Below, piece after piece: positions 1 through 10,096 of a DNA stretch of 64,000 nucleotides. The notes under the pieces are model-generated. The model was not told where the DNA came from. It saw only the letters and a list, made by a program, of their open reading frames with translations, and ran no database searches. Made by a program: the position numbers and the translations under genes. The stretch covers positions 146,627,173 to 146,691,172 of the forward strand of contig CM054116.1 of assembly GCA_028673005.1 (NCBI GenBank), in the 5' to 3' direction. The DNA comes from Tanypteryx hageni. Taxonomy: Eukaryota; Arthropoda; Insecta; Odonata; Petaluridae. Positions within the stretch are counted from its first letter, which is position 1. Each line of letters begins with the position of its first letter.

Positions 1-833
1 ATAGGTAACAATTAATGCCCTCACTTGATTTTATAGTTTTACAGTGAATTTCTTGATACAAATACCTCAATAACTCAATTCTTTTTGTTCACTGTTTTTG
101 GAATCCTTGCCTTAAACATTCATATTTTCATAATAGCGGGAATTGCATTTTTTGCTTTGAAAGTGTTGATTGGCGAACTTCATCCCTTCCCTAAGTCCCA
201 AATATTGATGTGTAGTGTTGCCACCTCTCATTATTTTAGAGAAAATGTCACTACGACGAAAGAAATTATCTTCGTTACCCGTCAATCTGTATGCAACTGT
301 CAGCTGATCAGACTGTCCATCTTGCACAGCTGTTGATTGTATATAATGCAATCTCATTATAAAAGTATTACTGAGGTAAATCAAACCGAGGTGTTGTAGG
401 TGTTTCAACTATCTACAGAATGTAATCCTTGATGTGATATCCTGAGGCATAAATATCAGAAGTAATGAAAATACAGGTAAAATAAATTATGAAAAGAATA
501 TGTTAACTGGATATCTGGTGATTATTGCTTTTTTATAAAGGCACGATTCAAGTAGCCATTGTCAACAGCATCTGAAGGATACGAATAGAATTTAAATAAC
601 ATTCATAAATGCAAAGTTTTCGATTTTAGTCCAGTAACACTTGATACATATTTAACTTATGCCTACAACTATAACACACAAAACGTGATGTCACGGTTTC
701 ATTGTAAAGGGATAGCTCTAACTAAATTGCTCGTGCACATTAAAACTCGTTCTTTAGAATATTAAAAGTGAGGTCTGTAATGAGGCTCAAACTTTTTTTC
801 CAAAATTTAGGCTTCAGAAATAGAGGGAGGACT

Positions 834-948
834 ATATTCAGACTAATACGGTATTAAAGCAAATATTTTCAAAAAATGGATGTAACAAGAGTAAACACCC
901 ACTTCTGGTTGACCGATGTTTACGAAAAACTATTCAGTACTTCTTCCT
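834..948. repeat. Left part of dispersed repeat, split by the TTAA element
   Basis: The stretch reading attaaagcaaatattt through ttctggttgaccgat to aaaaactattcagta matches both arms of the fold-back element at 14090-15290. Its continuation is at 2323, after the 1366-bp element at 953-2318. Joining 948-952 to 2323 restores the same order of sequence seen at 14310-14460. Positions 1-833 show no recognisable gene; only AT-rich sequence with short open frames on both strands. Confidence 0.75.
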
Positions 949-952
949 TTAA

Positions 953-2318
953 CCTTTAAAGTACGAGCATGCATTTAAATGCACGTTGGGTGTATGGTCC
1001 AGCTGCCAAGCATGCATTATAATGCACAATGAGTCACGAGGCCTTTGCTCGCTTAGGGATCGCATATGTCCTTGAGTCAGCAGTTGGTTGCTCCAGTCGC
1101 CACGTAGATTGATATGGGATGACTCTGGTGTGAAAATATTGCAGTGCGAGTGCATATAATGATGACTTAAGCATTACAAAAATCAAAGGAAATTTTAGTT
1201 CTCTCCTAAATTATCTGTCTACAGAGAGAGAGAGACAGCTATGCAGCAAATGAATCCTTCCCTTTCTCCCATGTGCATCTTCTTTCCCTTTCACACTGAT
1301 ACCATAATAACCATTTTATTCTCACTTATTTCTTCATTTTTGCAATTAATATTTTCAAAACTTTATAACTTTTTCCGCTACTTTGGCTAATTTTACCTGA
1401 GTAAAGGGACAATAAAAAGGAGCAGTTGGTTTGGTTTATTGCAGGATATTACCAAACAAAATCCCTCTCCTAAAAATTTCTATACTCCTCGGCCATATGG
1501 TCGGAAAAAGTAACGGTAATATATATTTTCGAGTTGTGTGTATTCCTACACTACTCGTCTTTTGGGACTAGGCAGGCAATTCCAAGTTCACAAAAACACA
1601 TTGGTTGACACTGCAGACTGTCGTCCTCAAACCACTGAATTGTGCGGCAGCAGTGAAAACGAGTTTTCTTTCGGCGAGATTTCATTCTATCGTAAGGTCT
1701 GTATTTTATTGTTTATTTACTTTGCTTGTAAGTGTTTGCGATGATATTTTATTATGTTGTGGCTTCTTTATCTAATCTGCAACCGGCAGTTCATCAAGCT
1801 GGACGGCTGCACTCGTAAGACACTTGAAGGAGGGAGGGTTCGAGTGCTCTTCGCAGCCACACTGCCCTGTGAGAAACCCTAATTCCCCCATTGTTAGTTT
1901 GGGGCATTCAGAGGCCAAAGAAAATAAGCGGTGGCCGGCTAAGGGAAAAACATTGCATTGTCTTGTGTGTTCATTGTGAGGGAAAGACTTTTGCATGAAT
2001 TTGCGGTGCGGAAAATGTGACGGGGGACTCTGCATAATATCCTGCTTCAAGGAATACCGCACAAAAGAGTCCTTTTAAGATTGTGTGTAAAGATTCCTAT
2101 ATTATTAAAATATATATTTTGAAACTTACATTTATAAAAATACATTCCAGCTATAGTTCAACATTTTGGCTATATAATGCTTTTTATTTGAACGAATTCT
2201 GACAATTAGTTCATAGTTATGAACATTTGTTTGCAGGTATACATTTTTGATTTAAATACTCCAAATTAAATCCGGCCTTGAGTGCCCTCAGCGGGGATTT
2301 AAATCCGTACGATAAAGG
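953..2318. mobile_element. piggyBac-like non-autonomous element with TTAA duplication
   Basis: A TTAA stands at 949-952 and again at 2319-2322. The left end begins CCTTTAAAGTACGAGCATG; the right end, read inward, begins CCTTTATCGTACGGATT. TTAA duplication and ends starting with CC plus T/A-rich bases are the hallmark of piggyBac. No transposase is present: the open frames inside (for example 1538-1744 +) have no recognisable motif. The empty site can be read from a paralogous repeat in the same window (14387-14460), where the sequences either side of the TTAA run on without interruption. A block at about 1412-1500 resembles 15568-15655. Confidence 0.8.
1412..1500. repeat. Dispersed repeat, copy 1 (with 15568-15655)
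   Basis: Both copies share caataaaaagga, then a T/G-rich stretch, ttgcaggRtat, ccaaa and aaaatttctat/gaaattcttgtatt followed by ccttggtca or cctcggcca. The match is imperfect and about 90 bp long. Function unknown; it probably belongs to an old interspersed family. In this copy it lies within the TTAA-flanked element. Confidence 0.45.
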
Positions 2319-2322
2319 TTAA

Positions 2323-2545
2323 CAAAAATGTCAAATATAAAATTTCGTGTTGATCTGATTAATAGTTTTTGAGTTAGAGCACCCAGAAAATCCCAGTCAC
2401 AGACATACCCACATACATCATCGAGAAAATAGTTAAAACGTGTTCAGGGGACCTTAAAACCTGTATTTCGGTTGAAATCTCGAATTCGATTTTTTTCATG
2501 GAAACAATACTTTCTCTTTACTTCATATATAGAGAAAGTAAAAAT
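2323..2545. repeat. Right part of dispersed fold-back-type repeat
   Basis: The sequence from aaaaatgtcaaatataaaat through tttttgagttagagcaccca, cgtgttcaggggacct and tttcatggaaacaatact matches the fold-back arms at 14400-14590 and, inverted, 14700-14890. It ends in tactttctc...tatagagaaagta, a short palindrome also found at 14688-14720 that seems to mark the family's end. No coding capacity. Confidence 0.75.
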
Positions 2546-2944
2546 CACTTTCCAATCTATATACAGTAGAAACACATTATTTCGATCCCGGATAATTCGA
2601 AATAGCATGTAATTCGAAGCTAAGAGCAATCCACAGCCAACATCATAGGATTTTGCATACTTTTTAGTATGGATTATTCTAAATAGGTCTACAATGAAAT
2701 TCAAAGTCATGATCTGGTCTGGTGACTCCTGAATATTCGTTTAATTCGAAACCTTTACCCATATTATGTGTTTAAGTGGAAAGTTTGTGCGTGCACATGA
2801 CAATGGCATCGCATTTTTTACCATTTCTCGCAGATGAAATATACATCGCTCCCCAAACAGGTAACTTCTTTTTATTTATTTAATAGTCAATGTGAAATAA
2901 AATCATAGATGATACAAATAGAGGAATCATTTTATCCTTGAAGT

Positions 2945-3080
2945 AGGATCTGGTGCTTTCCCGGTGGATTGACGGTAGAAATTCTTCTTGGGTGGACAAC
3001 CGGTTCAAAGTTTGATCTAGGATCGACGTTTCAACAGCTAACTCCGCCATCTTCCTCAGGATTTTATCCTTGCATCACTA
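2945..3080 (-). mobile_element. Penelope-like terminal fragment with hammerhead-like core
   Basis: On the minus strand the block reads CTGAGGAAGATGGCGGAGTT, then agctgtt, GAAACGTCG, and further down gaaccggttgtccaccc and gggaaagcaccagatc. CUGANGA followed by GAAACGUC in this spacing is the conserved core of the hammerhead motifs known from Penelope-like elements. The block around 24111-24180 has related sequence. No RT is present. It is a terminal remnant only, and cleavage ability is not shown. Confidence 0.45.
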
Positions 3081-3280
3081 GACCTTTATTCAAGGTTCTC
3101 GGATTACTTCACGTATACTGCTTTATCGTAGATCTCTACCTCTTCCCCGTAAGTTTTTTGGAAAAAAAATCTACAAATAAGGATAAACCAAGATGTTAGA
3201 AGCATGCAGGGACAGGAGAGATGCGGTTTCGTATTTGAGCACTCAACAAAAAAAATGCTAAAAAATATAGGTTTTTACCT

Positions 3281-4161
3281 TTGTAATTTGAGCACGATCT
3301 TCAATGTTATTCTCACTATCACTCTCTGAACTGACACTCTTCCGAATCACTTTCAAGTAAGATTTCCATCTACTTTTCATCATCATGTATTGCTTATGTT
3401 TTTCTATTGGTTGACGCCATGATAAGTTTTACTCTTTTAATCTCTTACAATTAGAAATTAAACAAAAGTAACAACAGAAAAATAACGAACAATAGCTACC
3501 TCCATACAGCGTAAATGTTTCCCTCAGAGAGGCAAGAGAATATTTTTTGTGTGATCCAAGTGCTTCCCATGAGCTCTGATCACGCTTTCGGTCAAAACAT
3601 TGTAAATATCTTTGAATGGGCTTGTTTGTGCAATGATGTCAGATAAGTGTTTCTCTCTCTCTCACTCTCATTATATTGTTCTCAAGAAATGCTGAACCAA
3701 GCACTAGCCCAGATCTGAAGATCATTCCTCCTCCCTTTCCATATAGCTCTCAAGTGTTGACGCATAAGAAAAAAGTATTCATCTCAAGAGTGAGAGACAT
3801 CACAAAGCAGATAAACAGTGCCTGCATCTCCTTCCACCACACAGTAGCTTTTGTGCAGAGGTTCGGTTAGTCTCAGCATTGAATAGGAGTTTTTAGAACC
3901 CACAATTCACATAACTTCACGAAAATCAATCACAAAATTTGATGTATAATATAGGTAAAAATAAAACAGTAAAAATTGTGGAATTAAGCACAATAGGAAG
4001 GTCCAAGGTTACTATTTTGAAATACATACATCAAGGTTTTCCAGATTAAAAAAAATTTGTTTAGAAAAATAGAGAAATTAGCGATCTCTGCGGCACACCT
4101 AGTACAATCGCATATGAAGTTTTCATCCTGCTTACTGTATATCCAGGATGACGCTAAGGGG
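3281..4161 (-). pseudogene. Possible 5' part of a piggyBac-type element
   Basis: At 3285-3345 the minus strand can be read SSESDSENNIEDRAQITKV, an acidic stretch like the N-termini of piggyBac transposases. At 4158-4165 the sequence aaggggTTAA, read on the minus strand, starts TTAA then CCCCTTAGCGTCATCC, like a piggyBac end, with an internal inverted repeat catcctg/caggatg beside it. The opposite end and the catalytic domain were not found, and the reading frame is broken. Weak call; it may be unrelated AT-rich sequence. Confidence 0.25.
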
Positions 4162-4801
4162 TTAAGAGCATTTCTTACAATTCTAGGAGGTCGTCCATAA
4201 AATACGTCATGCTCATGTTTGCCTTTTTAGTTTTCCCTTCCCTTATATATACCGATGGCATGGAAAATTTGAACAAAATTGGAGAGAATTACCACGTGAT
4301 GGTTCCTATTTATTATCTATACAATATTTCACACAATCATTTTCCCAATCTTTTTAGCGTGCATTTTCGTAATATCTTAGCTGAGTACGTGCGGTTGAAA
4401 GTCTTTTCTTCCGAAACATGGTGTAAAAGAGTAACTTGAAATACATGCTGGGAAAATTGGGATGTTCACTCGATCCTATTTTTACACGCCGTGATGTTCG
4501 TGAATCATGAATTGAGTGGTCACTTCAGCTCTGTTCATGAATTTGCCGTGTGTATCGACTTGTAAGGTTTAGTAGCAGAACAGATAGGTAAGACTATATT
4601 GTAATTTTATTGTCCAAGTAGCAGATCATAAGAAATTTCGATTTTTTTTTCAAGTTCGTTTACTTCAAAACCGGATAATTTGAAGTCATATTTTTGTGGT
4701 CCCTGGAACTTCAAAATAACGAGGTTTTAATGTATTAAGTTGTTAATGAAATTGTTAATTTTTCAACAGAATCAATTAGATGATTTCCATATCATATACA
4801 G

Positions 4802-4870
4802 ACAGTCCTCAACTTACGAACGGGTTATGTTCCTCAAGTTCGTTCATAAGTCATTTGTTCGGTATTTGAA
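4802..4870. repeat. Isolated Tigger-like terminal sequence
   Basis: The sequence cagtcctcaacttacgaacg followed by ggttatgttcctcaagttcg has the form of Tigger-family ends that start CAG and carry a cttacgaac motif twice in inverted sense (gttcgttcataag). No partner end was found. The left edge of the long-TIR transposon at 5158 lies just downstream, so a partner may have been separated by that insertion. Confidence 0.35.
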
Positions 4871-5157
4871 ACAAATATCTCTATAAGGATTAATGTAGGA
4901 TAGGTGTGTTATGTTTATAACCCCTCCCCAAAAGCCTATTTAACCTAGAATTTTCTTGAAATTGCTACATAAAAGGCAAGAAATTGGAGCTTTAGCATTC
5001 TCTGAGTGGAACACAAGGAGAGACTTCAATAGGGTTAAACATTTATTTGTTGCTTCGAATATGGGTGTTCCTTTTTCTTCGTTAGATATGTATGTTTTTG
5101 AGGCATGTTTTTCCAGAATAATCTGGTTTTGTCGACATTAAAAACTTGATGCTCGGT

Positions 5158-5570
5158 ATGAGTCATTCTATGCCAAATCAACACAGTAAATTGCAATTTT
5201 CAACCTGACCCCTTTTGATTTCCATGAAATTTATTGAGTCTATAGACACTATTGAAATATGTATTTGTACAAAATTTTAGCTCTCTATGTCTTCTACTTT
5301 ATGAATTACAGAGAATCAAACTCTTGAAAAAAATGTTTTTTTTTCCAGTAAAACATTTTCCATTAAATAGTATAACTTTTTTGCTAATTGGCTCACTGAG
5401 TTGATAGTGGTATCAATAAAAAGCTAATGAGAGTACCTTTCGAATGACAGGCGACACAACTATGTTTGTAATTATTTAGTATTCAGGGTCACATAATTTG
5501 ACCTTTGACTTTGAATTACTCAAAACGTCATCTCAAAAAATTCCGAAAAATATATATATAATTGATCTAA
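5158..5570 (+). repeat. Left long terminal inverted repeat
   Basis: This pairs with 8717-9120 on the opposite strand. The arms align from the tips (gagtcattcYatgccaaatca) through atgaaattt to a well-conserved inner block (tatttagtattcaRggtcac), ending near attgatc. Divergence is higher in the middle of the arm than at the tip and inner block. Confidence 0.85.
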
Positions 5571-6156
5571 TAGTTCTCTATTAATCCCTATAATATCGAA
5601 TTGGGACATAAGAAATGTTATGACATATTGTAAATCGTTTCACATAAACATCTTGATTTTTCATAGAAAGCACATCTTCAGATGTTTACAATAATGGAAT
5701 TTATGACACAAAGAAGTACATTACTATTTTACTCTTTTCTGAACATTATTTAAGGCCACTCTGCCAATAGCAGAGGCAAATTTAGATCATAATGTGGTTC
5801 ACTTTAAAGCCTATTGCACAAATGTTGTAATTACTGAGTAATCATGTAGACCAACTAACCAATATCATATGTTCTTATTACCACCTATCACAGTAAGCTG
5901 TAAATGTCAGCTAGCCAATAACATACATTCTTATTATGACCAATCACAGTACAAGTTATGAAGGCCAGTCTAGGAATTCAAGTATTCATCACTCACTACC
6001 AGTCAGTGTATAATTAACCACCGGTGAGGTAATAATATTTGTTAACTGTATGTTGCCAAAGCTTGGATCAAGTAATATTAGATATTGTCAGTTTCTGTGA
6101 TAAATACACATGAGATAATATTTAAATGTGTTAATGAGAAAACAGTTACTCAGAAG

Positions 6157-8511
6157 ATGGATTTTGAGAAAGTGCTTTATTGCTGTAATCCTTTTAAGGA
6201 AGATGGACACAAAAGATGTAAGAAAGATCTACGAAAAGTGCAAATGTGAATGGTTCAGAAGATCAGTGGTATAAATACAGGGCAAAAAATATGTGGCAGA
6301 TGTAGGAAAAAACTATCAGAGATTCAAGAGCCATCAACACATTTCTCAGCTCCAAGTTCATCCAAAGATATAGGGAGTACAGAACTACAGTCATCTAGTT
6401 CACTGACTTCAGGAGATGACTTGGACACATTAGTAGCCCCACATGTAGCTTTACATGCATTAAATGAGAGTCTTACATCTCTTGGTGAGTCACCAGTTAA
6501 AGAGAAGAGATTGCAAGAAAAACAATACCCTAAGAAAAAGTTTGATCAAGTTACTGAGGTACTGAAAAATACTTACGTATCCAGTCTGGAAACAGAAGAT
6601 ATGGCTTTTTGTGGGAAAAATCAGTAATCTGAAATTATAAGCCAACTAAGAGATAAATTTCAAAGTAGTCTCACAAATAGTGAAAAGATTCAAATACTGA
6701 CAGTTCTGCCAAAAAGCTGGAGCATTCGACGGATTGAAAAAGAATTTGGAGCTTCAAACTATTTAGTGAGAAAAGCAAAACAATTAATAAAGGAATGTGG
6801 TATATTAGCAACCCCTAATCCTAGACCTGGACGAATTCTGAGTGAGAATATCGTGACCCATGTGAGAGCATTCTATAACAGTGATGACATAAGCCGCTGT
6901 TTGCCTGGGAAGAAGGATGTTGTTTCTATGAAGGAAAATGGAACCAGGGTTCATAAACAGAAGCATTTGGTTTTAGGAAATCTTAAAGAGGTGTATAAAT
7001 CATTTAAAGATAAGAATCCAGAGCTGAAAATAGGACTATCAAAGTTTTGTGAATTACGTCCCAAGAACTGTGTTCTGGCTAGTGCAAGTGGTACCCATAG
7101 TGTGTGTATTTGCAGTATACATCAAAATGTTAAACTAATGTTGGAAGGTTGTAGGTTAAAAGAGTTGACATGTGATGAAGACTTTCCACTTAACAGTTAC
7201 AAAGACTGTCTTTCTCAAATAATTTGTAATCCTCCACAGCCAATGTGTTACCTGTCATCGTGTGAGAGCTGCCCTGGTACATCTCATTTAACAGAACGCG
7301 TAGCTAATCTGTTTTATGTAAATGGAATTGATGAAATAACATACAAAATATGGACATCTACAGATAGAACTACACTCCAAACAGTTATCACTTCTGTACA
7401 AGAATTTTTGGAAATCTTCGAGGAAAAATTACAAAATCTCTTGCCGCATTCTTTCATAGCAGCCCAGCAGTCTCACTTTTTAACAGAATTGAAAGAGAAG
7501 CTTTTTGACAATGAATACATTATCATATGTGATTTTGCAGAGAATTATGCATTTGTTCTTCAGGATGAGGTGCAGGGGTTCCATTGGAACAATGCACAAG
7601 CCACAATTCATCCCTTTGTAGCTCATTACAGAAATCCTGAAACTTTTGCAATAGATCACATTTCTTTTGTTATAATATCAGAATGCCTTCGGCATGATAC
7701 TGTCAGTGTGCATCTTTTCCAACGCCATTTAATAAAGTTTCTGACGTCCAATTTCAATAGAACACCTAAGCATATTTATAACTTTTCTGATGGTTCTGCA
7801 GCGCAATATAAAAACCGGAAGAATTTTGTTAACCTATGTTACCATCATACAGATTTCAGTGTCTCAGCAGAGTGGCATTTCTTCGCTACATCACACGGCA
7901 AAGAACCATGTGATGGTATAGCAGGTACTGTCAAGAGACTTTCTGCCCGTGCCAGTTTGCAGTGTTCATACAACTTGCAGATCATGACACCAAGACAATT
8001 ATTTGAATGGTGTTCAAAAAACATTACACTGTGTCACTTTCATTATACCAGTAATATGGAATATGATGAAGAGGATTCCCTCCTTCAAAAGCGTTTTGAA
8101 AACATTCGCACAATTGCAGGTACACAAAAGCTACACTGTGTTATGCCAGCTAGCCATAATAATAAGTGAGTCTTTTCAAATTCTCATGAAGTAAAAGAGG
8201 AATCACTGACAACAAAGCAACATGAACCAGAGCTCACTGATATAACAGGGTTTGTTGCATGCATGTATGATGGTCACTGGTGGCTAGGATGTGTTTTGAA
8301 TGTGAATGAAGATACAGATGAGGTTAAAATAAGCTTTCTACATCCTTATGGACCTATACGTTCATTTACATATCCTGAAAAACCTGACATATTCAATGTG
8401 GAAAAGACAGCCATCCTTAGAAAAGTTGATATAAGAACACCAACAGGACGAACTTATGTTATGTCACCACAAGAAAAACAAAGAGTTGTAACTCTCGCAA
8501 GCCAGTATTGA
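6157..8511 (+). pseudogene. Transposase of the long-TIR element (DDE-like), three in-frame stops
   Basis: One frame runs from ATG 6157 to the TGA after 8508, about 785 codons, broken only by TGA at 6247, TAA at 6625 and TGA at 8167. The N-terminus has a likely zinc-binding region (CCNPF, then H..C, then CGRCRKKL). A helix-turn-helix-like segment follows (IRRIEKEFGASNYLVRKAKQ, near 6730). The conserved core has candidate catalytic acids in IICDFAENYAF (about 7530), YNFSDGSAAQYKN (about 7780) and FFATSHGKEPCDGIAG (about 7890). The C-terminal domain GFVACMYDGHWWLGCVL to FLHPYGPIRSF resembles a Tudor/chromatin-reader fold. I have seen similar unnamed proteins in arthropods but cannot name the superfamily. 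Stop codons without frameshifts suggest recent inactivation. Confidence 0.75.
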
Positions 8512-8716
8512 GGTAAATTAAGAGCTGTGGCTATCTCTTCATCATTTTTACTTGTTTTAACTTGAAATTGTACCTAGTTAATATGAAACCTGTTCCTGTA
8601 AATTGGTAAAATACTGTCTATATTACTATCTGACGTGCCTTCCACTATATAAAATATCATTTCACCGACATTTGTTTGTGTCCCAGCTTGATATTCAGGG
8701 TAATAATAAAGTTGGA

Positions 8717-9120
8717 TATGATCAATCATATATATTTTTTCCCGAGTTTTTTGAGATGACATGTTTTGAGTAATTCAAGGTCAAAGGTCAAATTATGTGA
8801 CCTTGAATACTAAATAATTATAAACATAGTTGTGTTGTGTGTTATTTGAAAGGTAATTTCATTAGCTTTTGATTGAGACCACTCTCAACTCTGTAAGTTA
8901 ATTAATACCTGAGTTAGACCAATAAATAGGAAGCCTTTTGCGCAAAAATTCTTCATATTTTCAATTATTTAATTTCTTGTATTCCTTGAAGTATAACACT
9001 TAGGGAACTATAATTTGGTAGGAATATTTATTTTTACAAGGTCTACAGATGTGCCAAATTTCATTAAGATCAGAGGATGTAAAGTTGTGGACTGAGTGAT
9101 TTGGCATGGAATGACTCGTA
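8717..9120 (-). repeat. Right long terminal inverted repeat
   Basis: Inverse of 5158-5570. The segment gatcaatcatatatat through cgagttttttgagatgacat, tactaaataattataaac and finally ttggcatggaatgactcgta mirrors the left arm. The outer tip is followed by TA. Beyond it, 9121-9492 holds no recognised element, although an acidic stretch at about 9353-9430 (DSEEDDV in the + frame) resembles a transposase tail. Confidence 0.85.
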
Positions 9121-9492
9121 TATCTCCCTTCCTTGACAGTTTTAACAAATTCAGCTGCTCCTCCTTTTCCATCAGCACTAGCAGATTTCCCTGCCCTGGC
9201 AAGTGCTATACAGGAAACTACGCTGACAGGGAAAATAAAGAAACATGGGTTGTCACATCTGCAAATGGATGCGGGCCGCATGGAATTTGATTTCAGAGGG
9301 CATAGTAGTCAAAAGTTTTAAGAAATGCTGCATTACTAATGAGATTGATGGCTGTGAAGATTGTCTTGTTTGGGATAGTGAAGAAGACGATGTGATTTCG
9401 TTAGGAGAGCAAACTGGCAGTGATAAATATTAAAGATGAGAAGAAAGTTTTTAAAATTTCATTTGTCTTTTTACATGCTTTTCATGCTTTAA

Positions 9493-9732
9493 CCTTTAAA
9501 CGCCAAATGTGCCCATATGGGCGCACAAAATGCAATAGCTCACGGACGTATATTTTTCATAATATTTTTTCGACATGTTTCTTTCCCCTACAAAACAGAA
9601 GTTTGCAATTCTTCATTATTTTTACAATAAAATTCTTTTTATTTGAACATTTTTGTACCAATAATTCATGAGATATGTCATTTTTTCATAAAATTAACTA
9701 AAGTTCCCCAAAATAAATCCGGCATTTAAAGG
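9493..9732. mobile_element. 240-bp TTAA-flanked MITE (piggyBac-like)
   Basis: TTAA occurs at 9489-9492 and 9733-9736. The terminal inverted repeats are CCTTTAAACGCC and CCTTTAAATGCC (11 of 12 identical). Next to the left end is the palindrome tgcccatatgggcgca. Its ends share CCTTTAAA with the 1366-bp element at 953-2318, and both contain aaatccggc near the right end, so they belong to the same family. No coding sequence. Between this element and 10094 nothing was recognised. Confidence 0.85.
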
Positions 9733-10096
9733 TTAAATGTGTTGTTTATTCTGCCATTGCTGTATCTTCAAGAGCATGAAAGATATTTTGGCGATTAAGA
9801 TGACGTTATATTTTTATAATACGAAATCTGTACCTTATAAATGAGTTTTGTTCATTATTGTTACTTAAACAGTTCTGTCATTAAAAGTTCACTATAATTT
9901 TTACCTATACTTTTGCCAGAATAAGTTATTTTCTTTAAGTAATAACAGAGTCAAATCATCAATTTACTGAGGCTGCCATTTTTCCCTCAATGTCTTGCAG
10001 AATGTAAATTAGTTCTTTATTAACTTTCGTTTGCTACATGCAGTAAACCTGGAATAGCTTCCAATGTACAGGCTACCGATACTGAACAACATAATA

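Larger units (their letters stand above)
2564..4732. mobile_element. Decayed Tigger-like element with TA duplication
   Basis: The left end after TA (2562-2563) reads CAGTAGAAACACATTATTTC; the right end, read inward from TA (4733-4734), reads CATTAAAACCTCGTTATTTT. Both are followed by the subterminal motif ccggataattNgaa. Such CAG-starting, TA-flanked ends are typical of pogo/Tigger elements. The 2.2-kb interior has no full transposase and contains other insertions (2945-3080 and perhaps a piggyBac remnant). The TIRs are diverged, so this is an old copy. Confidence 0.5.
5158..9120 (+). mobile_element. DNA transposon with ~405-bp TIRs, superfamily not assigned
   Basis: The two ends are long inverted repeats (5158-5570 and 8717-9120). 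Outer ends read tatgagtcattctatgcc and, inverted, tacgagtcattccatgcc. Inner matches include acaactatgtttRtaatta, cacataatttgacctttga and tactcaaaac. A TA next to each end may be the target duplication. Between the arms lies one transposase gene (6157-8511) on the + strand. Upstream of it, at about 5858-5967, is an imperfect direct repeat of about 52 bp containing ccaatNNcataNNttcttatta, perhaps a promoter or transposase-binding region. The gene organisation fits a complete but dead autonomous element. Confidence 0.85.
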
